Positions 16,759 to 25,142 of a stretch of 64,000 bases of DNA are shown here, piece by piece; the stretch's first letter is position 1; each line of letters opens with the position of its first letter. The notes under the pieces were generated by a model. It was given only the letters and a program-made list of their open reading frames with translations. It did no database searches and was not told where the DNA came from. The stretch comes from Bacteroidota bacterium (GTDB taxonomy: Bacteria > Bacteroidota > Bacteroidia > Bacteroidales > Paludibacteraceae), in NCBI GenBank assembly GCA_023391625.1, contig JAEWAN010000006.1:744001-808000 (forward strand), read 5' to 3'. Both the position numbers and the translations under genes were made by a program.

Positions 16759-17924
16759 GTTCCTTTGTGTTTTTTAGATAATACGGTGTTGTACATATTG
16801 AAAATTTGTTTCCCTATTTCTTCATAGCTAAACATTTCTCTGGTGTCCTTTCGTACCTGTTCCGGATCAAATTCCAGGTAGTGGTCAAGCATGTAGTCCA
16901 TGCTGTCAAGAAGTGCTGCTTCATCTCCCGGATTTACCAGTATACCGTTCCGGGCATTTATGCATTCGGGTGCAATGCCTACTTTCGTGCTGATTACCGG
17001 TGTTCCGCTGGCCAGGCTCTCGGCAATGACAACTCCGGCTGTTTCGTAATTTGAAAACAGAACGAAAACATCGCTGTTTTGTAAATAACAGGCAACTTCA
17101 TTGGGGGTTTTCTCTCCGATAAATGAAAAAACAGCAGATTTCGGGTCCAAAGACAGGGCATACTCATAAATCTGCTTAAAGTCTGCGCCATTCCCGATTA
17201 GTACCAGTTCAAAATCGTTTCTTTTCTTTGAAAGTTTATAAGCTGCATTAATTATGCCTCGGACGTTCTTGGCTTTTTCATCGAAGCAAGAGATGTGAAG
17301 AATGCGTTTTTTTTGATGAAGAATGATTGCTTTCTTTTCAAAAAATATATCTTCAACCACATTGTTGATGATTCTGTAATTCGGATTTTTTAGTCCGTGT
17401 GTTATCATGGCTTCTTTTAGAACCCCTGAAATAGGGAGAATTGCAGAAGCCTCCCGTACAACTTTTTGGGTTAGCCATTTTCGTAACGTTCCTTTATACC
17501 CGTTTTGTGCCGGGAGGTAACGTGACCAATGTTCGGTTATGATGTATGGGATTTTTCTTTTTTTTGCATACCGCGAAGCTATGAAGCCTGTCCGGGTCAA
17601 TATGTTGGCATGAATAACATCGGGAAAGAAACCTGCGTTATGAATGTGTTCGAATCCTTTTTTGTAAGCTTTCAGATAGTTTGTTATTTTGATTAGCTTA
17701 TGGAGAAAATTCCGGGGCTTTATAGGATAGTACACAATGATTTCATGTAATTTATTGTGATATTGTTCTATAATTTCAAACTGATCCGTATCTTCAGCCG
17801 GATGAACATACAGTACTTTTACCTCTGCGAATAAATTGACCGCCTCTGCATGTTTCTGGACGAACAGGCCAAACATGGAGTCGTATCTATTCGGATACCA
17901 GGCTGAAGTGAATAATATTTTCAT
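16743..17924 (-). CDS. GT4-family glycosyltransferase
   Basis: 393 residues, GT-B fold. The N-terminal domain begins MKILFTSAWYPNRYDSMFG and contains PDVIHANILTRTGFIA; the C-terminal GT4 donor-binding domain has the E-x7-E type motif in YETAGVVIAESLASGTPVI (about 288-306), followed by GIAPECINARNGILVNPGD. It would transfer a sugar from a nucleotide donor to a lipid-linked acceptor at the cytosolic membrane face. Its start overlaps the preceding GNAT-like gene by 4 bp and its end overlaps the next gene by 16 bp, which indicates tight translational coupling. Confidence 0.92.
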   Translation of the reverse strand: MKILFTSAWYPNRYDSMFGLFVQKHAEAVNLFAEVKVLYVHPAEDTDQFEIIEQYHNKLHEIIVYYPIKPRNFLHKLIKITNYLKAYKKGFEHIHNAGFFPDVIHANILTRTGFIASRYAKKRKIPYIITEHWSRYLPAQNGYKGTLRKWLTQKVVREASAILPISGVLKEAMITHGLKNPNYRIINNVVEDIFFEKKAIILHQKKRILHISCFDEKAKNVRGIINAAYKLSKKRNDFELVLIGNGADFKQIYEYALSLDPKSAVFSFIGEKTPNEVACYLQNSDVFVLFSNYETAGVVIAESLASGTPVISTKVGIAPECINARNGILVNPGDEAALLDSMDYMLDHYLEFDPEQVRKDTREMFSYEEIGKQIFNMYNTVLSKKHKGTCTVS

Positions 17925-18814
17925 CGTAATTTCAGTTTCTTTAATAACGCAGGAATACTTCGTTTTTGTATCTGGAAATACGGTTTATTGATGCCTCCGA
18001 ATCCTTGGTAGAAGCGGGCTATCCCGTTTATACGGGAACCCTCGAAATCAAACAGCATGTTATTACCGGCATATTTTCGGATAATGCCGTCGATAATAGC
18101 AAACATTGCAGACTCTTTTTTCCCTTCTGCACTGGAACCTGGAAGTAAATAGGTAAGTTGGTTTTCCGTCTTGAGCAATGCCAGTGCGGCTATTAATTCT
18201 TCCCTGTTGTTGTAAGTCCCGTATAATTCCAAAGCATTATGAGTACTGGCTGCCTGTAAGAGTTTAAGTACAAGCGGGTATTGGGCTTTCTCAAAGTTGG
18301 CTTCCACCCGGTTGTAATAAAAATCAAGATATTCTTTTATATTGATGTCCGATTTTAAAGAAATGCCGGATGCACTAGCTTTCTTTATATTGCGTTTGGT
18401 GTTTGAAGAATAGTCTTGGTATAGGGATTCGTATTTTTTGTTTAAGTTTAATTTAAAGTTCGGATGCGGCAGAGAATTTTTTGTATTGTTACACTCGTTG
18501 AGGTTCAGATCGTAGCTTATATAGGGTATTTTTTTTGTGAATTCGTGGACAACGGATTCCGGTATCGGTTGAGGTGAAAATATTCCTAATTGTTGAGTGA
18601 GGACAGGTTGTGCTAAAAAAGAAATGCCATATTTTTTTTTAACGGGCAGGGGCATTACGTATTTGTAATCATCTCCGATAATTGCTTCCCATTGCGGACA
18701 TACAACATCCAGATACCAGCTATAAGCATATATTAATTCATTTTTTGAATTTGATATGCAGTTGTCCCAGTGTTGGTAATTGATTTCTTTATGTTTCAGA
18801 ATATTAATTTTCAT
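17921..18814 (-). CDS. GNAT/FemAB-like acyl- or aminoacyltransferase
   Basis: 297 residues. The layout suits a double-GNAT (FemAB-like or BioF2-like) protein: an N-terminal segment with HWDNCISNSKNELIYAYSWYLD, then a basic YSSNTKRNIKKASASGI helix that is typical just before the second GNAT half, and near the end FDFEGSRINGIARFYQGFGG, which fits the acceptor-side conserved region (xFxGS...GxxxFxxGFG). These proteins transfer acyl or aminoacyl groups to wall or glycan amines. First gene of the operon with GT4, asparagine-synthase-like protein and flippase, so a glycan modification role is likely. Substrate not determinable here. Confidence 0.7.
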   Translation of the reverse strand: MKINILKHKEINYQHWDNCISNSKNELIYAYSWYLDVVCPQWEAIIGDDYKYVMPLPVKKKYGISFLAQPVLTQQLGIFSPQPIPESVVHEFTKKIPYISYDLNLNECNNTKNSLPHPNFKLNLNKKYESLYQDYSSNTKRNIKKASASGISLKSDINIKEYLDFYYNRVEANFEKAQYPLVLKLLQAASTHNALELYGTYNNREELIAALALLKTENQLTYLLPGSSAEGKKESAMFAIIDGIIRKYAGNNMLFDFEGSRINGIARFYQGFGGINKPYFQIQKRSIPALLKKLKLR

Positions 18815-18846
18815 CGTTTGCCTGCCGGAATCTTGATAAAGGAATA

Positions 18847-18854
18847 CAAAAGTA
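18847..18854 (-). promoter_or_regulatory. -7 promoter box of the four-gene glycan operon
   Basis: The reverse strand reads TACTTTTG, a TAnnTTTG match, 32 nt before the first start codon. No clear -33 element at 19-21 bp. Confidence 0.5.
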
Positions 18855-18950
18855 ATTTTTTAAGTTAATAAAAGATCGCTTATCCGAATAGTATTTCGTT
18901 AAAATTCATATGATTTTATTCTGCGATTTTCATTTTTAGGAAGAAAGTAC

Positions 18951-18958
18951 TAACTTTG
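18951..18958 (+). promoter_or_regulatory. -7 promoter box of the bactofilin gene
   Basis: TAACTTTG matches TAnnTTTG; the ATG follows 21 bp later. Divergent from the glycan operon promoter about 100 bp away. Confidence 0.55.
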
Positions 18959-18979
18959 AGCATTAATTTCTAAATCATT

Positions 18980-19375
18980 ATGTCAAAAGATAAAAATAAT
19001 ATATCAACCTCAGGGGTTGTGTACAACTCGCTTACACACGGCAGTAAGATTATCGGAAAAATTATTGCAGATAAGGATTTCCGCATCGATGGGGAAATAG
19101 AAGGCGATATCATATGTAGCGGAAAAGTGGTTATCGGGCAAAAAGGATTTCTTAAAGGAAGCATTGAATGTGCGTATGGTGAGATATTAGGTACTATTGA
19201 AGGAAAAATAACTGTTTCGGAAACTCTTTCGTTGCGGGAAAATGCCGTTGTAAACGGAGATATAGTAACTAAAGTCCTGGTTGTTGAGCCTAAGGCTGTA
19301 TTTAACGGGACTTGTTCTATGGGCGATAAGCTGACAAAGCAGGATATCTTGGATAAAAAAGAGTCTAAGGCTTGA
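18980..19375 (+). CDS. Bactofilin (polymer-forming cytoskeletal protein)
   Basis: 131 residues, a typical short bactofilin. The core (about 22-110) is a run of short hydrophobic/glycine repeats expected of a right-handed beta-helix: SKIIGKIIADKDFRIDGEIE, GKVVIGQKGFLKGSIE, GTIEGKITVSETLSL and NAVVNGDIVTKVLVV. Flanking N- and C-terminal tails are short and polar. Bactofilins self-assemble without nucleotide and often place cell-wall enzymes; no M23 peptidase partner is adjacent here. A hairpin terminator follows, so it is probably a single-gene unit. Confidence 0.9.
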   Translation: MSKDKNNISTSGVVYNSLTHGSKIIGKIIADKDFRIDGEIEGDIICSGKVVIGQKGFLKGSIECAYGEILGTIEGKITVSETLSLRENAVVNGDIVTKVLVVEPKAVFNGTCSMGDKLTKQDILDKKESKA

Positions 19376-19412
19376 AATAATTTGTTAGATAAACAATAGT
19401 ATTAAACGATGG

Positions 19413-19449
19413 AATCTGCTAACAAATTTTTTGATTAGCAGATTTTTAT
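19413..19449 (+). terminator. Terminator after the bactofilin gene
   Basis: AATCTGCTAA and TTAGCAGATT form a 10-bp stem with a 12-nt loop, followed by a T-rich run. Confidence 0.75.
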
Positions 19450-19464
19450 TAATAACAAATCCTT

Positions 19465-20325
19465 ATGCTGAAAAAGAAAATCTTTTATTTTATTCCGCTT
19501 CTTTTTCTGATGTTGTCCTGTAATTCGGCAGAAAAAAAAGAGACTGCAGAAATTCAACAACGTTTAAGCAATATAGAACAGTTGATTGAAGATAATTCTT
19601 TGAATGCGGCCAAGGTAGAACTGGATAGTATTCATATTTTGTTTCCGCGTAAGGTGGATGCCCGTCGTGTAGCTAAGGCATGGGAAGACACAATAGTCCG
19701 GATAGAAAATCAGCGGACACTGGCCTATTGCGACAGTTTGTTGCCTATACGCTTACATCAGCAGGACTCTATACAGAAAAATTTTCGTTTTGAGAAAAAT
19801 GAGACCTACCAGTCTGTGGGCAACTATATATATAAAACATTACCGATAGAAGCTAATTATAACCGGGTTTATCTTCGTGCATACGTTGATGAAAATGCCG
19901 ATTGTTTTTTGGTAAGCAATTTTACGGCTGATTATCGTTTGGAACATACTTCGGTTAAGGCATCGATGGGCGATACATATGTGAGCACAGATACTATTCC
20001 TCTTACTGATCCTTTTAATCACAGTTTTAAAGAAGACGGCATGTATTGGGAAATAGTGACTTTTAAAAATGAAGCTGCCGGAAATGTTCTTGCTTTTATA
20101 AATATGTACGCCAAACAGCGTATTAAAATAACTTTAAGCGGGAAGCGGGTATATCATTATTATCTGGCAGAAAATGATAAAAAAGCGTTGAGTGAAACTT
20201 ATGCCCTGTGGCAAGTGAAAAAGGATATAAAAGTGCTGAAGAAAGAATGGGAAAGAGCCCAAGCTGTTATTGCCCGAATAAACGACCGTTATTCTACCCC
20301 TGAAATTACGGAAGTAAAAGAGTAA
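19465..20325 (+). CDS. Lipoprotein of unknown function
   Basis: 286 residues. A lipoprotein signal is clear: basic KKK start, hydrophobic FYFIPLLFLML, and lipobox LMLSC, so Cys19 should be acylated. Residues about 25-120 look helical or coiled (EIQQRLSNIEQLIEDNSLNAA and KVDARRVAKAWEDTIVRIEN); the middle (about 110-235) is a beta-rich domain; the C-terminal 40 residues are again helical and charged. I do not recognise a named family, though proteins of this shape are found in Bacteroidales. It starts 15 bp after the bactofilin terminator and is convergent with mutY, with only 4 bp between the stops. Confidence 0.8.
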   Translation: MLKKKIFYFIPLLFLMLSCNSAEKKETAEIQQRLSNIEQLIEDNSLNAAKVELDSIHILFPRKVDARRVAKAWEDTIVRIENQRTLAYCDSLLPIRLHQQDSIQKNFRFEKNETYQSVGNYIYKTLPIEANYNRVYLRAYVDENADCFLVSNFTADYRLEHTSVKASMGDTYVSTDTIPLTDPFNHSFKEDGMYWEIVTFKNEAAGNVLAFINMYAKQRIKITLSGKRVYHYYLAENDKKALSETYALWQVKKDIKVLKKEWERAQAVIARINDRYSTPEITEVKE

Positions 20326-20329
20326 TATT

Positions 20330-21388
20330 TTAAATTTCCTTGTTTAGAAATAATTCCATTAGCCTTGAAACCGGATATTGGTCTATATCCTTAATCGGTA
20401 ATAAAGTGTAATTGTTGCGTAACAGATCGTTTGTATTTGTGATATTAATCGTAAAAAACAGAGCAAAGATGTTCCGGTGGCTCAATACATGTTTTACCGG
20501 ATTAGACACCTGTTCGATTTCAACTTTTCTGATTGAATCAAATAAATTTCCGAACTCTTTGTTTTCGAGCAGTTCTTCTGTCTCAAACAGTTTATCCGCC
20601 TCTATCAATGGGAACTGATAGAGGTTTTGCCAGACATCTTTTTGAGTTCTTTTTTCTAAGAATGTAAGATCGTTGTATTTTATATATAAGTAGTTATAAT
20701 AGCGATTGCTTACTTTCGTTTTTGCCTTTTTCACAGGAAGTTTATCAACCTCTTGTTCCTCATAGGCCCAGCACATTGCTTGTAGCGGACATTGGTGACA
20801 GTCTGGTGATGTAGGGACACAACATAATGCTCCGAATTCCATCATGGCCTGATTATGCAGTCCGGGATTTTCTGCCCATAATAAGTCTTGTGCAAGTTGG
20901 AAAAATTCTTTTTTACCTTGGTTGCTGTCTACCGGGGTTTTTATTCCGAAAAGCCGGGATAGTATCCGGTATACATTCCCGTCTACAGTGGAGTATGGCA
21001 AATTGTAAGAAAAGGAGGCTATTGCAGCGGCGGTATATTCGCCGACTCCGTTTAATCTTAGAATATCTTCATAATTATCCGGAAAAATACCTTTAAAATC
21101 AGTCATGATTTTTTTTGCAGCCTTATGCAGGTTTCTGGCTCTTGAATAGTAACCTAATCCCTGCCAGTATTTCAAGACTTCATCTTCTTCGGCGGCAGCC
21201 AGTGTTTGCACGTTCGGAAAACGTTTTATGAAACGCAGGTAGTATTCAAGCCCCTGAGCTACCCGGGTTTGTTGTAAAATAATTTCAGATATCCAGATGT
21301 GGTAAGGATTTGAGGTGTTTCTCCAGGGGAGATCCCGTTTGTTTTGCAGATACCAGTTTATTATATTCTCGGAATAAGGATTGTTCAT
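20330..21388 (-). CDS. mutY: A/G-specific adenine DNA glycosylase MutY
   Basis: 352 residues. MutY removes adenine mispaired with 8-oxoguanine. Seen: EIILQQTRVAQGLEYY with the catalytic Glu, the helix-hairpin-helix LNGVGEYTAAAIASF followed by VDGNVYRILSR (catalytic Asp), and the [4Fe-4S] motif C-x6-C-x2-C-x5-C in CVPTSPDCHQCPLQAMC. The C-terminal Nudix-like 8-oxoG recognition domain is present (about 225-350). An in-frame ATG 13 codons upstream lies inside the promoter -7 box, so the inner ATG is used. Convergent with the lipoprotein gene. Confidence 0.97.
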   Translation of the reverse strand: MNNPYSENIINWYLQNKRDLPWRNTSNPYHIWISEIILQQTRVAQGLEYYLRFIKRFPNVQTLAAAEEDEVLKYWQGLGYYSRARNLHKAAKKIMTDFKGIFPDNYEDILRLNGVGEYTAAAIASFSYNLPYSTVDGNVYRILSRLFGIKTPVDSNQGKKEFFQLAQDLLWAENPGLHNQAMMEFGALCCVPTSPDCHQCPLQAMCWAYEEQEVDKLPVKKAKTKVSNRYYNYLYIKYNDLTFLEKRTQKDVWQNLYQFPLIEADKLFETEELLENKEFGNLFDSIRKVEIEQVSNPVKHVLSHRNIFALFFTINITNTNDLLRNNYTLLPIKDIDQYPVSRLMELFLNKEI

Positions 21389-21424
21389 GTTGTTGTAATA
21401 GCAGGAGCTTGTTGTATTCTTCAA

Positions 21425-21456
21425 CAAAGGTACTTGCTCATTCTTTTCCGTGCAAA
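21425..21456 (-). promoter_or_regulatory. Promoter of mutY
   Basis: Reverse strand: TTTG (21456-21453), 20-bp spacer, TACCTTTG (21432-21425). This ideal Bacteroidota promoter lies 37 bp before the chosen ATG and rules out the longer start. The rest of the 300-bp mutY-HU gap holds only the HU promoter. Confidence 0.75.
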
Positions 21457-21622
21457 TGTAAAAGCCATAAATTTGCTCAACGGATAAAAGGATGTTTAAA
21501 ACATTACCCGATATGATTTGGAAAGATTTATATTTTTTCTAATTTGTTGGCTAAAAGGCAGTGGGTAAATTACTTTTTACAAAAAAGACGATTAAAATTT
21601 TTTCTGTGAGAATAAAAAATCC

Positions 21623-21630
21623 TATATTTG
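21623..21630 (+). promoter_or_regulatory. -7 promoter box of the HU gene
   Basis: TATATTTG followed by CA matches TAnnTTTG, 59 bp before the ATG. Confidence 0.55.
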
Positions 21631-21689
21631 CAGTCCTTTTTTGATACGAAAGAAGAATATTTAATTATCTAATTATAAACTTATAAAAA

Positions 21690-21962
21690 ATGACTAAGGC
21701 AGACATTGTAAATGAGATTGCTAAAAATACAGGGATTGAAAAAGCAACTGTATTGGCAACTGTAGAGGCTTTCATGGAGACAGTGAAAGATTCGTTAGCT
21801 AAGAATGAAAATGTTTATTTAAGAGGTTTTGGTAGTTTCGTTGTTAAACATAGAGCTGAAAAAACAGCACGTAACATATCAAAAAATACTACAATCATTA
21901 TACCGGAACATAATATCCCTTCATTCAAACCTGCTAAAACATTTATGGGTCAGGTAAAATAA
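21690..21962 (+). CDS. HU/IHF-family DNA-binding protein
   Basis: 90 residues, standard HU length. MTKADIVNEIAKNTGIEKATV is the dimerisation helix pair; VYLRGFGSFVVKHRAEKTARN is the conserved strand and start of the DNA-binding arm, and the C-terminal FKPAKTFMGQVK is typical. The arm contains IPEHNIPSFKP, with the DNA-intercalating proline. It compacts and bends DNA in the nucleoid. The arrangement HU, small basic protein, RNase G is likely an ancestral Bacteroidota cluster; a terminator lies between the small protein and rng. Confidence 0.95.
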   Translation: MTKADIVNEIAKNTGIEKATVLATVEAFMETVKDSLAKNENVYLRGFGSFVVKHRAEKTARNISKNTTIIIPEHNIPSFKPAKTFMGQVK

Positions 21963-22002
21963 TAGAACATATTTTTTTATAAACACAATAAAATTTAATC
22001 TT

Positions 22003-22092
22003 ATGCCAAGCGGTAAAAAAAGAAAAAGACATAAAATGTCTACGCACAAGCGTAAAAAAAGACTAAGAAAAAACAGACACAAAAAGAAATAA
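22003..22092 (+). CDS. 29-residue basic protein, probable COX24/AURKAIP1-like (bS22/mS38-type) ribosomal protein
   Basis: A 90-nt gene too short for most gene callers: MPSGKKRKRHKMSTHKRKKR, then nine further residues ending HKKK. More than half the residues are Lys, Arg or His. The pattern HK-R-x-KR-x-RKx resembles the C-terminal COX24 domain of mitochondrial mS38 and mycobacterial bS22, which thread into small-subunit rRNA near helix 44. I recall near-identical short proteins annotated as AURKAIP1/COX24-domain in Bacteroidota. It starts 40 bp after HU and ends before a terminator, so it is co-transcribed with HU. Ribosome binding is inferred. Confidence 0.8.
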   Translation: MPSGKKRKRHKMSTHKRKKRLRKNRHKKK

Positions 22093-22130
22093 GTCTTTCG
22101 TTGGTCTTTCGTTTTTTAGTAAAGTCCAAA

Positions 22131-22178
22131 AAAACAAACTTAAATAGCGGACAACCGAGGCTTTTAAGTTTGTTTTTT
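22131..22178 (+). terminator. Terminator after the HU / small basic protein unit
   Basis: AAAACAAACTTAAA pairs with TTTAAGTTTGTTTT (14 bp) around an 18-nt loop, followed by more T residues. Confidence 0.75.
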
Positions 22179-22264
22179 TATAGATGAAATGTATTTACGG
22201 CAATTGATGGCGATTAATTGCCAAAGTTCTTTAAAAATTAAAATCACATAATCAAAAAAGTAAA

Positions 22265-23839
22265 GTGAACAGCGAATTAGTAGTAGATGTAAAACCATCT
22301 GAAGTCTCTATCGCGCTGCTTGAAAACAAAAAACTTGTAGAGCTCCATCAGGAAGGTCGTGAAGAACTTTTTGCTGTGGGAAACATCTACATGGGGAGGG
22401 TGAAAAAAATAATGCCCGGGTTGAATGCAGCATTTGTAGATGTGGGCTATGAAAAAGACGCTTTTCTGCACTATCTTGATTTAGGTTCTAATTTTAACAC
22501 CCTTGCACAATTTACAAAACAGGCTTTGAGTGACCGGAAGAAACAGCCTGTTGTGCAAAAAACAAAATTACTCCCGGAAATAGATAAAAACGGACTGATT
22601 GGGGATGTGCTTCAAACCGGACAGGAAATACTGGTTCAGGTAGCTAAGGAGCCTATATCTACAAAAGGTCCGCGGTTAACAGCTGAGATTTCTATTGCCG
22701 GCCGCTTTTTGGTATTGATTCCGTTTGCGGATAAAGTTTCAATTTCACAAAAAATAAAAAGTGAAGAAGAACGTGTCCGTCTGAAACAGTTAATACAAAG
22801 TATTAAACCCAAAGGATTTGGTGTTATAGCCCGTACGGTAGCTGAAGATAAAAAAGTAGCAGAGCTGGATAACGAGCTGAAAACATTGGTAGAACGATGG
22901 GAAGAAGCAGTGGCCAAAGTGCAGCAGTCTCAGGGAGTTAGTCTTATTTTGGAAGAAATGGGTCGCACGGTGGGGATTATCCGTGATTTATTTAATCCTA
23001 ATTTCAAATGCATACATATAAATAACCCGGATGTTTTTGCTGAGGTTAGAAGTTATGTAAAACTGATAGCTCCGGATCAGAAGAATATTGTGCAGCTATA
23101 TGATGATGAAATTCCGATTTTTGATAGCTTCGGAATTACAAAGCAGATAAAATCATCATTAGGAAAAACAGTTTCTTTTAAGAGTGGAGCATATTTAATT
23201 ATTGAACATACCGAAGCTTTGCACGTGATAGATGTGAATAGCGGCAATCGCTCCAAAGCCGGTAATGGTCAGGAAGAAAATGCATATGAAGTGAATTTGG
23301 CTGCGGCAGAAGAAATAGCCCGGCAACTTCGTTTGCGTGACATGGGCGGCATAATAGTCATCGACTTCATCGACATGCATGAAGGGGAAAACCGTCAGAA
23401 TCTGTACGAGAAGATGCGTGAATTTATGGCTAATGACAGGGCCAAGCACAATATACTTCCGCTGAGTAAATTCGGGTTGATGCAAATGACACGTCAGCGT
23501 GTCCGTCCGGCAATAGATATTGATCTTGACGAAAAATGTCCTACTTGTAATGGCAAGGGTACTATTGTACCTTCTATTCTGTTTACGGATCAGTTGGAGC
23601 GCAAGATTGAATATCTGGTAAAAGATTTAAAAGTCAAAGATTTTGTTTTGTATGTTCATCCTTATGTTTATGCTTATATAGACAAAGGATTCAATTCTAT
23701 TAAACGCCGTTGGAAAAGAGGCTTTGGTAGAGGCTGTAAGGTAATTCCTTCAGAGCAAATGGGATTTTTACAATACAAATTTTATGACAAAAAGGGTGTT
23801 GAAATAGACCTGCAAGAAGAAATAGAAAAGATTTCTTAA
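22265..23839 (+). CDS. rng: Ribonuclease G (RNase E/G family)
   Basis: 524 residues, RNase G size without the long RNase E scaffold tail. An S1 RNA-binding domain lies near residues 36-120 (GNIYMGRVKKIMPGLNAAFV). The DNase I-like catalytic part has the Mg2+-binding aspartates in HVIDVNSG and GGIIVIDFIDMHE. The zinc-link motif CPTCNGKG (Cys425, Cys428) joins two subunits. It processes rRNA and decays mRNA in the cytosol. The start codon is GTG; the leading residues NSELVVDV match the family start. It has its own terminator downstream. Confidence 0.95.
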   Translation: MNSELVVDVKPSEVSIALLENKKLVELHQEGREELFAVGNIYMGRVKKIMPGLNAAFVDVGYEKDAFLHYLDLGSNFNTLAQFTKQALSDRKKQPVVQKTKLLPEIDKNGLIGDVLQTGQEILVQVAKEPISTKGPRLTAEISIAGRFLVLIPFADKVSISQKIKSEEERVRLKQLIQSIKPKGFGVIARTVAEDKKVAELDNELKTLVERWEEAVAKVQQSQGVSLILEEMGRTVGIIRDLFNPNFKCIHINNPDVFAEVRSYVKLIAPDQKNIVQLYDDEIPIFDSFGITKQIKSSLGKTVSFKSGAYLIIEHTEALHVIDVNSGNRSKAGNGQEENAYEVNLAAAEEIARQLRLRDMGGIIVIDFIDMHEGENRQNLYEKMREFMANDRAKHNILPLSKFGLMQMTRQRVRPAIDIDLDEKCPTCNGKGTIVPSILFTDQLERKIEYLVKDLKVKDFVLYVHPYVYAYIDKGFNSIKRRWKRGFGRGCKVIPSEQMGFLQYKFYDKKGVEIDLQEEIEKIS

Positions 23840-23845
23840 ACGATT

Positions 23846-23888
23846 AAAACAGGAAGGCAATTATACAATTGCCTTCCTGTTTTTTTTG
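23846..23888 (+). terminator. Terminator after rng
   Basis: A 17-bp perfect stem with core CAGGAAGGCAATT and a 4-nt ATAC loop, followed by a T-tract. Confidence 0.9.
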
Positions 23889-24002
23889 TTAGGTATATTT
23901 TTCCTGTTTTTTTATAGTCCGCATAAACAAAATATGTTTTCTTTTGTTTACATAATATAAAAGAATTTAATACGGCATATTGTAAACTTAAATAATTGAA
24001 AC

Positions 24003-24935
24003 ATGAAATTAAAAATTACTCTGTTGGCATTCTTATTGTGCGGAATAGGATTTTTACAAGCTCAGATTAATGAGGTGGATAAGGTGGAAAGCAGCCTTAC
24101 CATGGATATAGTTGATACGATTCCTAATGGATGGCGTTTCGGAGGTGTGACAAGCCTTAACTTTTCTCAGTTGTATCTGAGCAATTGGGCTGCGGGGGGA
24201 CTTAGTTCCATTTCTCTAAATGGTTTGGGAAGCGCTTTTGCTTCATATAAAAAAGGCTCTTTTATCTGGGATAACACATTGGACGTGGGCTATGGTTTTG
24301 TGAGGCAACCGGAAGATAAAATAAAGTTTAAGAAAACGGACGACCGCTTTGAGCTTAACTCTAAAGTGGGTTATAAGGCTTTTTCTAATTTTTATTATTC
24401 CGGATTGGTTAACTTTAAGACCCAGTTTGATAAAGGGTATGATTATAAAGCAGAACCAGCAGCGGACGGTTCGTTGCCTAATATATCCGATTTTCTTGCT
24501 CCTGCTTATCTGACGGCAGCTTTGGGTTTAAGCTATCAGCCTAATGATTATTTCAATGTGCTTTTAGCGCCAGTAACAGGAAGGATGACAATAGTCACTG
24601 TAGATTCTCTACGTCCGGTGTTCAGCGTTGATCCGGATAAATCTACCCGCACTGAGTTTGGAGGATATGTGCGTGCTGTATTTTCTAAGAATGATTTTAA
24701 ACCTGCGTGGCTTCGTAATATCACCTTGACATCTAAGTTGGATTTGTTTACCAATTATTTGGAAGAACCTAATATCGACGTAAACTGGGAAGTTCTGATT
24801 GCGATGAAAATAAACCGCTTCTTGTCTGTCAATATTAGTACGCATTTGATTTACGATGAGGACATCATATTGCCGGATGAAGGTAAGGTGCAATTTAAGG
24901 AGTTACTGGGGGTTGGATTATCATATAATTTCTGA
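24003..24935 (+). CDS. DUF3078-family outer-membrane beta-barrel protein
   Basis: 310 residues with a cleavable signal peptide (KLKITLLAFLLCGIGFLQAQ). After a short linker, GWRFGGVTSLNFSQLYLSNWAAGG is the DUF3078 hallmark, and the rest consists of alternating amphipathic strands ending in an aromatic C-terminal residue (SYNF), as expected for an outer-membrane barrel recognised by BamA. Function is unknown. Its own terminator follows, so it is a single-gene unit between rng and secA. Confidence 0.88.
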   Translation: MKLKITLLAFLLCGIGFLQAQINEVDKVESSLTMDIVDTIPNGWRFGGVTSLNFSQLYLSNWAAGGLSSISLNGLGSAFASYKKGSFIWDNTLDVGYGFVRQPEDKIKFKKTDDRFELNSKVGYKAFSNFYYSGLVNFKTQFDKGYDYKAEPAADGSLPNISDFLAPAYLTAALGLSYQPNDYFNVLLAPVTGRMTIVTVDSLRPVFSVDPDKSTRTEFGGYVRAVFSKNDFKPAWLRNITLTSKLDLFTNYLEEPNIDVNWEVLIAMKINRFLSVNISTHLIYDEDIILPDEGKVQFKELLGVGLSYNF

Positions 24936-24961
24936 TGATAAATTCATATCAAGTATAGTAG

Positions 24962-24991
24962 AAGGGACAGATTTGCATCTGTCCCTTTTTT
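24962..24991 (+). terminator. Terminator after the DUF3078 gene
   Basis: AAGGGACAGAT / ATCTGTCCCTT, an 11-bp perfect stem with a TTGC loop and a T-tract. Confidence 0.9.
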
Positions 24992-25060
24992 GATGAAAAA
25001 AACCTGGATTGAATTCTTAATAAATGAAAAGGATGTACGTATAATACCATCAAAAAATAC

Positions 25061-25068
25061 TATCTTTG
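25061..25068 (+). promoter_or_regulatory. -7 promoter box of secA
   Basis: TATCTTTG followed by CC, an exact TAnnTTTG match. Transcription should start near 25075, leaving a leader of about 95 nt before secA. Confidence 0.6.
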
Positions 25069-25076
25069 CCAAGTTT

Positions 25077-25129
25077 CCTAAGCCCCTAAACATGAAACGG
25101 GTATCTTTAAGTAGGATGTCCGGGGTAGG
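25077..25129 (+). promoter_or_regulatory. Structured secA leader
   Basis: CCTA-AG-CCCC at the start pairs with GGGG-TAGG at the end (8 pairs with a 2-nt bulge), enclosing a 35-nt loop that contains the start of a 16-codon ORF. The structure lies right after the expected transcription start. A regulatory role is inference. Confidence 0.35.
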
Positions 25130-25142
25130 TTTTATAATTTAA
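25092..25142 (+). CDS. Possible 16-residue leader peptide upstream of secA
   Basis: A complete short frame ATG...TAA inside the secA leader encodes MKRVSLSRMSGVGFII. Its start lies in the loop and its last codons cross the 3' arm of the leader stem, so translation would open the structure. It is much shorter than SecM-type arrest peptides and has no signal sequence, so if functional it would work by a different route. There is no Shine-Dalgarno sequence, though that is normal here. It may be chance. Confidence 0.25.
   Translation: MKRVSLSRMSGVGFII

Noticed and set aside
22141..22170. Loop between HU and rng as a small structured RNA
   Set aside because: The pairing arms plus T-tract are explained by a simple terminator; the 18-nt loop has no further stable structure that I can see.
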